Below, in pieces: positions 8,251 through 15,509 of a stretch of 18,780 nt of DNA. A model generated the notes under the pieces. That model made no database searches, was not told the DNA's origin, and was given only the letters and a program-made list of their open reading frames with translations. Numbering within the stretch: the stretch's first letter is position 1; every line of letters begins with the position of its first letter. This DNA comes from Myxococcales bacterium (lineage in GTDB: Bacteria; Myxococcota; Bradymonadia; REDH01). A program made the translations under genes and the position numbers. The DNA is taken from contig JAGWVZ010000014.1 of the NCBI GenBank assembly GCA_018970625.1, forward strand, positions 1-18,780, written 5' to 3'.

Positions 8251-8499
8251 GGTCAATCCGGGTCAGGCAGGCGGGGAGTCGTCACATGATGGTCGATGAC
8301 GGGCACTCGGCTTCTGGTGGCATGTTCGCGTGAATCCATCGCCTGTGTGCAAAAATGTAGATTTTCTCATTCCGGCTGTCACAAAGGTCCTGACGAGCGC
8401 CCAATACGCCCGTAATGAGTAGCCTGCTCGCGAGCCAGATAGCGAAAACGCGTCTGGTGTCATGATGTTTGTTCAGGGCCTGAGCCAGTTGGAGTTGAG

Positions 8500-9030
8500 A
8501 TGCGCTATTTAATCGCTCTGTTGAGTCTCGTGTTTATGCCCGCCGTGTCGTTTGCACATGACACCGCCAACCCCTGCACCTGCGGTGAAGGTTGTGATTG
8601 CTCAGGCGGTTCATGCAGCTGCGGGTGTGGTGGCGAAGGTCACGCCGAAGGTGGACATGGCGAACACGGCGCGGCTGACTCGGAGTCGGCTGCGTGTGGT
8701 TGCGCAGAAGGTTCATGCGACTGCGGTGGCGCTGAGGGCACCGCATGTGGTTGTGCGGACGGCACCTGTGACTGCGCAGATGGTTCATGTGACTGCGGTG
8801 GGACCGCATGTGGTTGTGCGGACGGCACCTGTGACTGCGCAGATGGTTCATGCGGCTGCGCCGGTGACGGTTCGGCCGCGTGCGACTGTGGCGGCTCGAC
8901 ATGCTCGTGCGGCCAGGGCGGCGCAGCTGAGCCCCAGAGCGAAGGTACATCGTGTGGGTGCGGACCAGAGTGCAGCTCATGCGCGGCCGGAGAACCCTGC
9001 GGCTGTGGTTGCTCCCACGGTGAAGAGTAA
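8500..9030 (+). CDS. Exported cysteine-rich CxC-repeat protein, putative periplasmic metal binder
   Basis: 176 residues with GGAG five bases before the ATG. A Sec signal peptide (MRYLIALLSLVFMPAVSFA, cut before HD) directs it out of the cytoplasm. The rest is almost only Gly, Cys, Asp/Glu, Ala, Ser and Thr, with 34 cysteines by hand count. Most cysteines form C-x-C pairs four residues apart (CGCADGTCDC, CADGSCDCGG, CSCGQGG, CGCGCSHGEE). A His/Gly/Glu stretch (GHAEGGHGEHGAAD) separates the first group from the repeats. Metallothioneins use CxC pairs to bind zinc, cadmium or copper, but exported ones are uncommon. The E/D-G-x-C repeats also recall precursors of metal-binding RiPPs (HvfA type). 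Upstream of the ECF sigma gene. The function is inference. Confidence 0.8.
   Translation: MRYLIALLSLVFMPAVSFAHDTANPCTCGEGCDCSGGSCSCGCGGEGHAEGGHGEHGAADSESAACGCAEGSCDCGGAEGTACGCADGTCDCADGSCDCGGTACGCADGTCDCADGSCGCAGDGSAACDCGGSTCSCGQGGAAEPQSEGTSCGCGPECSSCAAGEPCGCGCSHGEE
8740..8865 (+). repeat. Two 63-base tandem repeat units inside the Cys-rich gene
   Basis: Copies begin at 8740 and 8803 (period 63 bases, 21 codons). The first 50 bases are identical by eye; the last 13 differ. Each unit encodes T-A-CGCADGTCDCADGSC. A more diverged unit precedes them around 8697-8739. The near identity of third-codon positions points to a recent duplication. Confidence 0.85.
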
Positions 9031-9074
9031 TTCGCTGTCAGGGAGTTACTGCAGTCATAGGTGCCGTTTTCCTG

Positions 9075-9091
9075 TTCGCGAAAGCGAATTT
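9075..9091 (+). terminator. GNRA-tetraloop hairpin between the Cys-rich gene and sigma gene
   Basis: TTCGC (9075-9079) and GCGAA (9084-9088) form a perfect stem capped by a GAAA tetraloop and followed by TTT. It is short, so it may be a weak attenuator, which would let the first gene be expressed more than the sigma factor, or a 3'-end stabiliser. The function is not established. Confidence 0.35.
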
Positions 9092-9115
9092 CGCCGGTAA
9101 TTTCCCGATAGTTTC

Positions 9116-9649
9116 TTGTCGTCGAAACTGGATTCATCCACTTCGCCTGAGCTCTGCATGGCTCGAGTTATCTCGGGCGACAGGCGAGCTTTCGATGTTC
9201 TCTTCGCGGCGTTATGGCCGTCTGTGCACCGTTTTTGTCTGACTTTACTTGTCGAAGAGGCCGATGCCGATGATGCGGCGCAGCTGGTCATGGAGAAACT
9301 GTTCGTTCAGGCGCATCGCTACAATCCTGAATATCCGGTGATGGCGTGGGCTCTGTCCATTGCTCGTTGGGAGTGCAAAACGATCCTGCGGCGCCGCACC
9401 CGGAGCCGCACCGGGCCATTATTCGATACACAGACGCTTTCTGACCAGAGTAACCTGGCAGAGCGCTCCGAACTTCAGGAGGCGCTGATGTGGGCTATTT
9501 CCGAATTATCTGCCTCTGATCAGAAGGTAATTCTGGAATCCTTCTGGACAGACGAGCTGAACCCGACCCGTGATGCTGCTTTTCGCAAGCGAAAACAGCG
9601 CGCCATGGAGCGATTAAGAAAGGTGTGGAGGCAGCTTTATGGTGACTGA
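9116..9649 (+). CDS. ECF-subfamily RNA polymerase sigma factor
   Basis: 177 residues from a TTG at 9116, or 163 from the ATG at 9158; neither has a strong ribosome site, so the start is uncertain. Region 2 is seen in VISGDRRAFDVLFAALWPSVHRF onward, with the conserved D-A-D-D-A-A-Q helix and W-A-L-S-I-A-R. Region 4 is ALMWAISELSASDQKVIL followed by a basic recognition helix with RAMERLRKVW. It directs RNA polymerase to stress promoters. Its last bases overlap the next gene by 11 bases, the usual arrangement with a cognate anti-sigma factor. Lying just after the Cys-rich gene, it probably drives that gene, perhaps as autoregulation. Confidence 0.88.
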   Translation: MSSKLDSSTSPELCMARVISGDRRAFDVLFAALWPSVHRFCLTLLVEEADADDAAQLVMEKLFVQAHRYNPEYPVMAWALSIARWECKTILRRRTRSRTGPLFDTQTLSDQSNLAERSELQEALMWAISELSASDQKVILESFWTDELNPTRDAAFRKRKQRAMERLRKVWRQLYGD

Positions 9650-10211
9650 TTCTCGCTCACCAGATGCAAGATATCGCGCGCAAAGCGCTGTACGGCGGGC
9701 CTGGGAATGGCAACAGGCTCGAATGGCGTCCGTAGGTACGCTACCGGTTTTGGGCATCTGCATATCGATGATGCTGATTTCCGGCAGAACGCTGCAAATC
9801 ATGACGATTGGTGCAGGACTGGTCGCTGCCGTCTGGCTGGCCCTCTTTCTGGGCCGAGAATTCAGACGCGGGGTATTGCCGGGCCTTGCCGCTGGATTTT
9901 TCCCCTTGTTTATGGCCACCGGTGCCGAAATGGTGTGGCATTCCTGCTCAGCAGAAGGGTGTGTTTCGTGGTGTGTTCCTGCCTGTATTGCCGGAGGCGT
10001 CACCGGTGGAGCGCTTTTGTCATGGTCGGCGCGACGTCGAGAGTGGCCACTGGCACAAATGCTGGTCGGTGGATGGATCTCCATTCTGTGCGGAGCTCTC
10101 GGTTGCTCATGCGTTGGCTACAGCGGGATCGCGGGGATGCTGGTCGGCCTGGCGGTTCCAACAGCACCCGTGCTCATTCAGTATGCCCTCCGCCCTGATA
10201 CGTCCGGTTGA
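9639..10211 (+). CDS. Six-TM, Cys-rich putative anti-sigma factor (NrsF-like)
   Basis: 190 residues. A charged N-terminal tail of about 30 residues (many Arg) is followed by six hydrophobic segments at roughly 32-48, 51-71, 79-100, 112-130, 138-156 and 160-180. The architecture resembles NrsF, the negative regulator of ECF SigF. The positive-inside rule puts the tail inside, where it could hold the sigma factor. It puts the H-S-C-x4-C-x3-C-x3-C cluster (His101, Cys103, 108, 112, 116) on the periplasmic side, with GCSC (Cys156, Cys158) near the same face. Such a cluster could sense metals or thiol oxidation. Translationally coupled to the sigma gene. Family assignment is by architecture and context, not by a motif I can name. 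Confidence 0.65.
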   Translation: MVTDSRSPDARYRAQSAVRRAWEWQQARMASVGTLPVLGICISMMLISGRTLQIMTIGAGLVAAVWLALFLGREFRRGVLPGLAAGFFPLFMATGAEMVWHSCSAEGCVSWCVPACIAGGVTGGALLSWSARRREWPLAQMLVGGWISILCGALGCSCVGYSGIAGMLVGLAVPTAPVLIQYALRPDTSG

Positions 10212-10276
10212 ATTCACCGCAGTGCCCGAAAACGAATCTGGGTTCTGAAGTAGCAAATTGGCGGTGGTTTCAGCGA

Positions 10277-10302
10277 TGACATGTGTCCACAAACACCTGT
10301 CA
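10277..10302. terminator. Inverted repeat between convergent genes
   Basis: TGACATGTGT (10277-10286) and ACACCTGTCA (10293-10302) pair at nine of ten positions around a 6-base loop. It lies between the convergent ends of the anti-sigma and PDZ lipoprotein genes. There is no T-run, so it is either a factor-assisted terminator or a structural hairpin. The rest of 10212-10357 shows nothing else. Confidence 0.4.
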
Positions 10303-10357
10303 GCTACGCCGCCGCGAGCCCCATCTCTGCGTTCACCCGCACCGAACGCGAATCCAC

Positions 10358-11002
10358 TCAGTCTGCGTTCACCGCCACTTCCGAATCATCGAAAATCGAC
10401 CACTCCATGGTCTGCGTATTTCCGTCGCGCAACAGACGTACCGTCAGCGTATCAGCTCCGGGTACAGCCTCCCATATCTGCATGAATTGCTCGGGAAAGA
10501 GCACTTCCTCCCCGTTCACCGACAGAATGATATCACCGGGAGAAATGCCTGCCTCGGTCAGAAATTCACCCGACTCCCGGATGGACTGCACCTGCAATCC
10601 CAACAACCGGCCGTCGATGCGGCCGGGCACGAGCTCCACGGCCGCGAGCAGCGCGTGTGGGCCGCGCTGCAGGAAGGACAACACGAACGAACGCTTGAGC
10701 TCTCCACTCTCGGTGAGCGCCGACTCCGGAGCCGTCACAACCAGCGGCAATACAGGCACGCCCTCTGGGACGATGGGCGTGTTCAGACTGCCATCAGCGA
10801 TCATGACCATGGGCGCGTCGTCTGACTCGGCGCGTGCCATCAACTCAAGCAGCGCCGCCATATTGGCCTCGTCTTCATCTACACCGGTCGGAGAGGTTTG
10901 CCCCCAGTCGTCCCCCATGCCCTGAGCCGCCATTTGCTCGAACGACGGCGCACAGGCGGAAGAGAGCACCACAGAGAGAACGGCGGGCAAATACAGCTTC
11001 AT
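10358..11002 (-). CDS. Probable lipoprotein with a C-terminal GspC-like PDZ domain
   Basis: 214 residues from the ATG at 11002 (MKLYLPAVLS), preceded by AGGA five bases upstream; an upstream in-frame start at 11050 is less likely. The N-terminus is a short lipoprotein signal ending LSSAC (Cys17); Ser rather than Leu at -3 makes the lipobox imperfect. A Asp/Glu/Ala-rich middle is followed by a region like the HR-PDZ part of type II secretion GspC (about 132-201: GLQVQSIRESGEFLTEAGIS, PGDIILSVNGEEV). PDZ domains bind peptide ends or partner proteins. No other type II secretion gene is in view, so its partner is unknown; it may be a periplasmic chaperone-like or scaffold protein. Confidence 0.75.
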   Translation of the reverse strand: MKLYLPAVLSVVLSSACAPSFEQMAAQGMGDDWGQTSPTGVDEDEANMAALLELMARAESDDAPMVMIADGSLNTPIVPEGVPVLPLVVTAPESALTESGELKRSFVLSFLQRGPHALLAAVELVPGRIDGRLLGLQVQSIRESGEFLTEAGISPGDIILSVNGEEVLFPEQFMQIWEAVPGADTLTVRLLRDGNTQTMEWSIFDDSEVAVNAD

Positions 11003-11237
11003 GACCATCCTGTACGTCAAAGCGGCACGCGAGACAGCGCAAACGTACATGTAGGTGTAAAGCGGCGACGTACCGCGGTCAAACTTTCAGAGCGCCCATG
11101 CCTGACCAACGCGAACCCCCAAACAGGTTCGATGGCTGCGCATGTTCCCCGAAACTGTGAACGAGAACGCATTCTTCAGGTGTGAACACGCCGGCGCTGG
11201 TGATAAACAACGAAGCATTCACGTTCCGTTACAAGGT

Positions 11238-14033
11238 TCAGTGAAGCGCGAATGGAAACGCGACCGCGACTCGGGACAGTACAGCTGCTCGATCCGTAAA
11301 AGAAGAAGCCGGGTCCATCAGGGTTTGCAATGCCTTCCGCTGCGCAGGGAAGGCACCTTCAGCGAGCTGCACGTCAGGTATCACCAGCTCAACGCCGCGC
11401 GCCCGAAGGGTTCTCGCCATGACCACCTCCCACATCCGGGGCAAGCCAACTCCCTGCACATCGCGAACGAGCGCCAGCGCGGCTTGCCACGCCTCCAGGG
11501 CGGCTCTGGGATGACGACCAGCCAGCATCCAGCCCCGATACCAGTGCAATATCGCCCAGCGCAGCCCGACACCGGTGGACCACTCCGAACGAGCGCTCAC
11601 GTAGGCGCGGACCAGCTCGTCGGGCAGTTGAAACGCAAGCCAGCGAACGGTCGCAAAGTGCAGTTCAATCAACTCGGCATCGTCTTCCCGTGCGATCGCA
11701 CTGATGGCGACCGGCTCCAACGGCAGCCCAGCCTGCTCAAACAGAGCGCTCACGGTCGCGACGGAGGGCTGCGGCTGATCCATGGTGGCCATGATGTGCC
11801 AAATGGTGAGACGTTTCGTCCAGACGTCCCTGCCCGACACCATCGAAGCGGCCACCCTGGGGCAAAGCTCTCGACGGGCGTGATCCAGCGTTTCCATGGC
11901 GCTCTGCAATCTTCCCTGGCAGGCTTCGACATGAGCTCGCAGCGCCAGCAGCGCCGCCCTGCGTTGCACTCCCAGGGCGCTCACCACAGACAGGCCGTCT
12001 TCCACGGCTTGTGCAGCACCATTCCAGTCGTAGAGGTCGATGGCGAGCTGCGCGCGACAGACGTCGGCATAAGCGACCAGACTGGGAAGACGTTCGCGCC
12101 ATTCATCGGACAGTCGCACAAGCCCTCGAAGGGCTGAGGACTCCTGTGAACCCGCGTCGGCGCCCTGCATCGCCTGCTCCATCCGCTGCACAATGCGCAG
12201 CGCAGGATCGTCCAGTTGAACATCGTGGCGACCCAGCCATTGCACAAGCTGTTGACTCAGCTCTGGGTCTGCATCGGGCAAGACAACGTACTCGTGAGCA
12301 GCCCGAAGCAACGCGCGCGGCCGCTCCTCGTCCTCGGCCATCGCATCTGCCACCTGCAGCAGGGCATGCGCCGGAAACGCCGAGTCGTCCGTCTGCATCG
12401 TGGCTGCTACCAGCGACACCCACTCGTCGCCCGTCACCAGACCCGGGTTATCAAACGCACGAAGCCAGGCATCAAGCGCGGTCAGATCGTGTGCATCATA
12501 CAGACAGCAGCGACCCAGACCGCTCTCACGCATCACCTGATTCGCGTGCGGGTCACCAAACCGGGCTTCGGTCCACAATCGGGCCAGCGCGGCCCCCCAC
12601 TGGCCATTCGTCTCTTGCGGCGACATGGCGCGGTAACTCACGCGAGCCCGTTTCCAGGCAAACGAGTGACTGGCGAGCGGTCGGCATTGCCTGTCGAGCC
12701 AGATCGAGACCTCGTCGCGGGTAACGACCTGACCAGGCCAGTCCATCGAAACATGCACGTTTGCGAGTCGCTGCTGTGGCAGGGAACGCAGCGCCAGACC
12801 CAGCGCACGCGCTGCAAGCTCGAACCCTGGCGTGCCGCTCCCGCCCCAGCTGGCCACACCGACAGCGCCGAGCGGAAAACGCTGCAAACCCCGTAAATCC
12901 TGTGCCTGAATAGAAGCAGGAGGGGCCGCGGGCAATGCATGCACACCACCCACGACCAGAGCGACAACAGACTCGACCGCGCCAGCGGGTCCATGGGGTG
13001 CGGGTTGCAGACACAACGTGATGGTCCACTGTTCGGCTGACGAAAGGCGGTGCACCGGCCTCAACGCCACACCTGACGAGGATTCAATGTCGACGCTCGG
13101 CGCTGGCGATACAGATGGAGCTGTCGGTGGCACGGCCGACGTATCAGCGGGCACAACCCGGCCTTTCCGAACCGGCAACGACGCCACCGGAGCAGGTCTG
13201 GCGCGGCTCGGCCCTGCTACGTCTCGAACCGAGGCTGTGGCAGGGCGTTGCACGACCGGGGCGCTGCTGCCTCGACCAGCCGTAGCCGCCGTTCCAGAGG
13301 AGCTCCTGCTCGTACCCGGCATGGTCGTATCCATGCGCGAGGCCATTGGAGCCACACGTGCCGACGCCGCGAGCTGCTGAATCAACCCCTGCGCTTCGAC
13401 GGACGACACCCCCATCGATGCCACACGCCGCGCAAGTCCATGCACGCAGTCCTGTCGATAACCGTCCGTAATGTCCTTGCGCAACAGAAACGTGAACGAC
13501 GGCTCGCAACGGTCCGAAGGAGGACGTGCCGCAAGAATTCCCTCGCGCCGCTGCAGCGTCCACCCGAGCACGACTCCGATGAACACTTCGGACCATACGG
13601 CAGCGCTCTGAACCGACTCTGTGAACACCTCTTCCAGTGACGCCTGCCACGCGGGCAACGTACCCAGAAACTGTGTGCGCAGATGAGTGACTTTTTGTTC
13701 GGCCCATGGACCACTCAGGCATACATCGCGCGCAATCAGCGTCAGGACCGACTCCCACGCCTCCTCAATCAGCGGCGGCCCCCATGGCAAAGCCAGAACA
13801 GGCGCTGCGTGGCATCTTGCAGCATCTGTGAAGCCATGGCGCTTCAACTCTCCCACCAGCTGACCATACGCGGGTGACAATGCCTTGCCTTCCTCAAGCG
13901 CCGTGCGAGCTTCGGCGTTCATCGAGCGTGCGCGTGCTTCCTTCAGCAACGACCCGAGTTGCGCCAGATTCATGTTGCCATTCGTGCGACATGATTCCCG
14001 GCTGATTTGATACAGCAGATCGGATGGGTGCAT
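11238..14033 (-). CDS. Large unrecognised protein with Pro/Ala/Ser linker and helical-repeat C-terminus
   Basis: 931 residues if the ATG at 14033 is used; Met21 (13973) is another possible start and neither has a clear ribosome site. Three parts can be seen. The N-terminal ~220 residues are mostly helical (repeated L-x-x-L patterns, two Trp-rich stretches). A low-complexity linker of about 100 residues is rich in Ala, Pro, Ser, Val and Thr (about 228-330). The remaining ~600 residues start with a mixed region (EQWTITLCLQPAPHGPAG onward) and end in TPR-like Ala/Leu helices (LLALRAHVEACQGRLQSAM; RAALEAWQAALALV). No signal peptide or membrane segment is seen. No family is recognised. The uninterrupted length supports a real gene; function unknown. 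Confidence 0.7.
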   Translation of the reverse strand: MHPSDLLYQISRESCRTNGNMNLAQLGSLLKEARARSMNAEARTALEEGKALSPAYGQLVGELKRHGFTDAARCHAAPVLALPWGPPLIEEAWESVLTLIARDVCLSGPWAEQKVTHLRTQFLGTLPAWQASLEEVFTESVQSAAVWSEVFIGVVLGWTLQRREGILAARPPSDRCEPSFTFLLRKDITDGYRQDCVHGLARRVASMGVSSVEAQGLIQQLAASARVAPMASRMDTTMPGTSRSSSGTAATAGRGSSAPVVQRPATASVRDVAGPSRARPAPVASLPVRKGRVVPADTSAVPPTAPSVSPAPSVDIESSSGVALRPVHRLSSAEQWTITLCLQPAPHGPAGAVESVVALVVGGVHALPAAPPASIQAQDLRGLQRFPLGAVGVASWGGSGTPGFELAARALGLALRSLPQQRLANVHVSMDWPGQVVTRDEVSIWLDRQCRPLASHSFAWKRARVSYRAMSPQETNGQWGAALARLWTEARFGDPHANQVMRESGLGRCCLYDAHDLTALDAWLRAFDNPGLVTGDEWVSLVAATMQTDDSAFPAHALLQVADAMAEDEERPRALLRAAHEYVVLPDADPELSQQLVQWLGRHDVQLDDPALRIVQRMEQAMQGADAGSQESSALRGLVRLSDEWRERLPSLVAYADVCRAQLAIDLYDWNGAAQAVEDGLSVVSALGVQRRAALLALRAHVEACQGRLQSAMETLDHARRELCPRVAASMVSGRDVWTKRLTIWHIMATMDQPQPSVATVSALFEQAGLPLEPVAISAIAREDDAELIELHFATVRWLAFQLPDELVRAYVSARSEWSTGVGLRWAILHWYRGWMLAGRHPRAALEAWQAALALVRDVQGVGLPRMWEVVMARTLRARGVELVIPDVQLAEGAFPAQRKALQTLMDPASSFTDRAAVLSRVAVAFPFALH

Positions 14034-14161
14034 ATTTCGTCAGTTGTGTTCAGCGCTGCCTCAAGCTCTTATCATACCGAATACCCCCATTCAATCCTTT
14101 CGCCGGTAAAATGCAGGCGAAGCATATGCATGCGCAATTTAAATCCCTTATTCTCAACCAT

Positions 14162-14575
14162 TTATTTTGTATTCGTGCGAATCAGTTGTCGCACTTCCGG
14201 GTACATTCGCCATTGCACAAAATGAAACCTCGATTCCTTCCGTACACTTCCGTCACTCGATACGACCTCTGAAACCTGTCTTTCCGATGTCGTTTGCCAG
14301 CAACAGACCCCGCTGCATTGCAGCAGGGTGACTACACACAGCACCAGCGCAGGCTCACCCGCGACGTGCACGTGTTTCCAGCCACCAGCCAGAATATCAC
14401 CCACCACCGTTTGTGCGAATCCACACACAGCGTCGGTACTCCACTGAGGATCCAGCAGCAAAGGACCCTGATAGTCGCAGGCCGTCACACACCCACCCGG
14501 CAGAGATTCCAACTGTGAACGCCCCCAGTGCTCAACCGGATGGTTCGACACATTCAGGAACTGTGCAGCCGTCAT
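14162..14575 (-). CDS. Small Rossmann-like protein, distantly like CRISPR-associated/uncharacterised NHP-motif proteins
   Basis: 137 residues from the ATG at 14575, which has an ideal GGAGGAG ribosome site (14580-14586); upstream in-frame residues look unlike protein. Its features are the opening FLNVSNHPVEHW, a central HVHVAGEPALVL, then CCWQTTSERQVSEV and a final FHFVQWRMYP. I recall this order (NHP, GE, TTSER, FRFVRFR.Y) in a family of ~130-residue single-domain proteins, some annotated as CRISPR-associated or ring-nuclease-like; I cannot name the family with certainty. No CRISPR array or cas gene is in the window. It lies 128 bases before the 931-residue gene, in the same direction. Confidence 0.6.
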   Translation of the reverse strand: MTAAQFLNVSNHPVEHWGRSQLESLPGGCVTACDYQGPLLLDPQWSTDAVCGFAQTVVGDILAGGWKHVHVAGEPALVLCVVTLLQCSGVCCWQTTSERQVSEVVSSDGSVRKESRFHFVQWRMYPEVRQLIRTNTK

Positions 14576-14679
14576 CGCTCTCCTCCGGGACTGGTACGGG
14601 TCGTGTGCCCGGTAAAACGGTCGCGACGCTGCGTCGTTATCCCACCGGGCGGTGCGGTGCGTATCAGAGTTCCTGCCAT
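14572..14679 (-). CDS. Possible small ORF overlapping the start of the 137-residue gene
   Basis: 35 codons (MAGTLIRTAP, then PGGITTQRRDRFTG) from the ATG at 14679, or from the GTG just before it with GAGG about nine bases upstream. Its TGA overlaps the next ATG as ATGA, the usual sign of translational coupling. It is Arg/Thr/Gly-rich and basic, with no recognised domain. It could instead be a leader peptide or a chance ORF. The rest of 14680-14861 holds no gene I can support. Confidence 0.3.
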   Translation of the reverse strand: MAGTLIRTAPPGGITTQRRDRFTGHTTRTSPGGER

Positions 14680-14861
14680 CACGACAAGCGACCTCGCGGT
14701 GGGGCTTACAGGCAAGTACGCGACAGCGTCGCTCTGCCATTCAGCGTATGACCTGACAGGACGCACGGCCTTTTTTACTGAACACAGAATCAGATACCGG
14801 GCCCACAATAATCCACCACTCCGCCCTCAAAGCGTGCTAAGGCGCGTCGCACGTCTCCGCC

Positions 14862-15410
14862 GTGCACCTTCACGCCCTCTCGCTCGACATGACCCAACAG
14901 TCTATTGTCTATGTTCCCTTCGGGCAGGCAGAGAAGCTGAAGTCTGACCTGCACACCTGGTACGGTTTCCCGATGCCATTTCTTGAGCAGTTCCGGTACT
15001 GGCAACGTCCCGACTCGCTGGCTGTGGCCATTACCCCGCGCGACTTTGAGCCGCCCGCCGACCTGCCCTTCGAGGCGCTGGGGATGCTCCTGCTGCGCTC
15101 GGACCGGGATTTTCGTGCAGTCAGCACGGCCTTCATCAGAAAATTCGGTCATCTGGCGACCGTGCGGGTGCTGCGTCCCACAGGCGAAGCGCTGGAAGAT
15201 TACCTGCACGGGCGCACCCGGCCCTGGCCCGACGAGGACCCGGCATCCCGTTCGTTCGTGCTCGTGATGGGCAAGGACGGACCCCTTGGCCGCGCGATCT
15301 GGCGGTTCATCGACGGACAACTCCATCTGGAGAGTGAACTCCCGAAGCAGTACCGCCCTGGGGTCGCCATACCGCTGGATGACGAGCTCGATCAGGAGCT
15401 ACATCGTTGA
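14862..15410 (+). CDS. Stand-alone PUA-like RNA-binding protein (RsmF C-terminal type)
   Basis: 182 residues from the GTG at 14862 or 173 from the ATG at 14889; no clear ribosome site helps choose. The C-terminal two thirds resemble the PUA-like domain found after the catalytic domain of RsmF/NOL1-type rRNA m5C methyltransferases. The matches are a FIRKFGHLATVRVL segment, EALEDYLHGRT, a strand pair FVLVMGKDGPLGRAIW and a closing LPKQYRPG. There is no methyltransferase domain in front, so it would bind RNA without modifying it. It is neither adjacent to nor clearly co-transcribed with an rRNA gene. Weak similarity judged by eye. Confidence 0.55.
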   Translation: MHLHALSLDMTQQSIVYVPFGQAEKLKSDLHTWYGFPMPFLEQFRYWQRPDSLAVAITPRDFEPPADLPFEALGMLLLRSDRDFRAVSTAFIRKFGHLATVRVLRPTGEALEDYLHGRTRPWPDEDPASRSFVLVMGKDGPLGRAIWRFIDGQLHLESELPKQYRPGVAIPLDDELDQELHR

Positions 15411-15509
15411 GCGGCCCAGCTTTCTGATCCTGTAACGCTTACGAGAACGCCACAGCCTGTTCGGGCAACGCCCTGCTCCTGCCTCTCTGTTGTTCCCCGA
15501 TTTCGAACC

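Noticed and set aside
8740..8865. Direct repeats that could suggest a CRISPR array
   Set aside because: Repeats are contiguous, in codon phase, without spacers, and encode Cys motifs inside a signal-peptide gene.
8534..9137. Long open frames on the minus strand and in another plus frame opposite the Cys-rich gene
   Set aside because: They arise from the repetitive composition; only the plus frame from 8500 has a ribosome site and a signal peptide.
14099..14121. Small inverted repeat TTCGCC/GGCGAA between the 137- and 931-residue genes
   Set aside because: A 6-bp stem with an 11-base loop and no T-run is too weak to call a terminator or operator.
14576..14740. N-terminal extension of the 137-residue protein to 14740
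   Set aside because: The added residues look non-coding and an ideal ribosome site precedes the ATG at 14575.
14790..15326. Minus-strand open frame of 178 residues
   Set aside because: Antisense shadow of the PUA-like gene, whose plus frame has family-like motifs.
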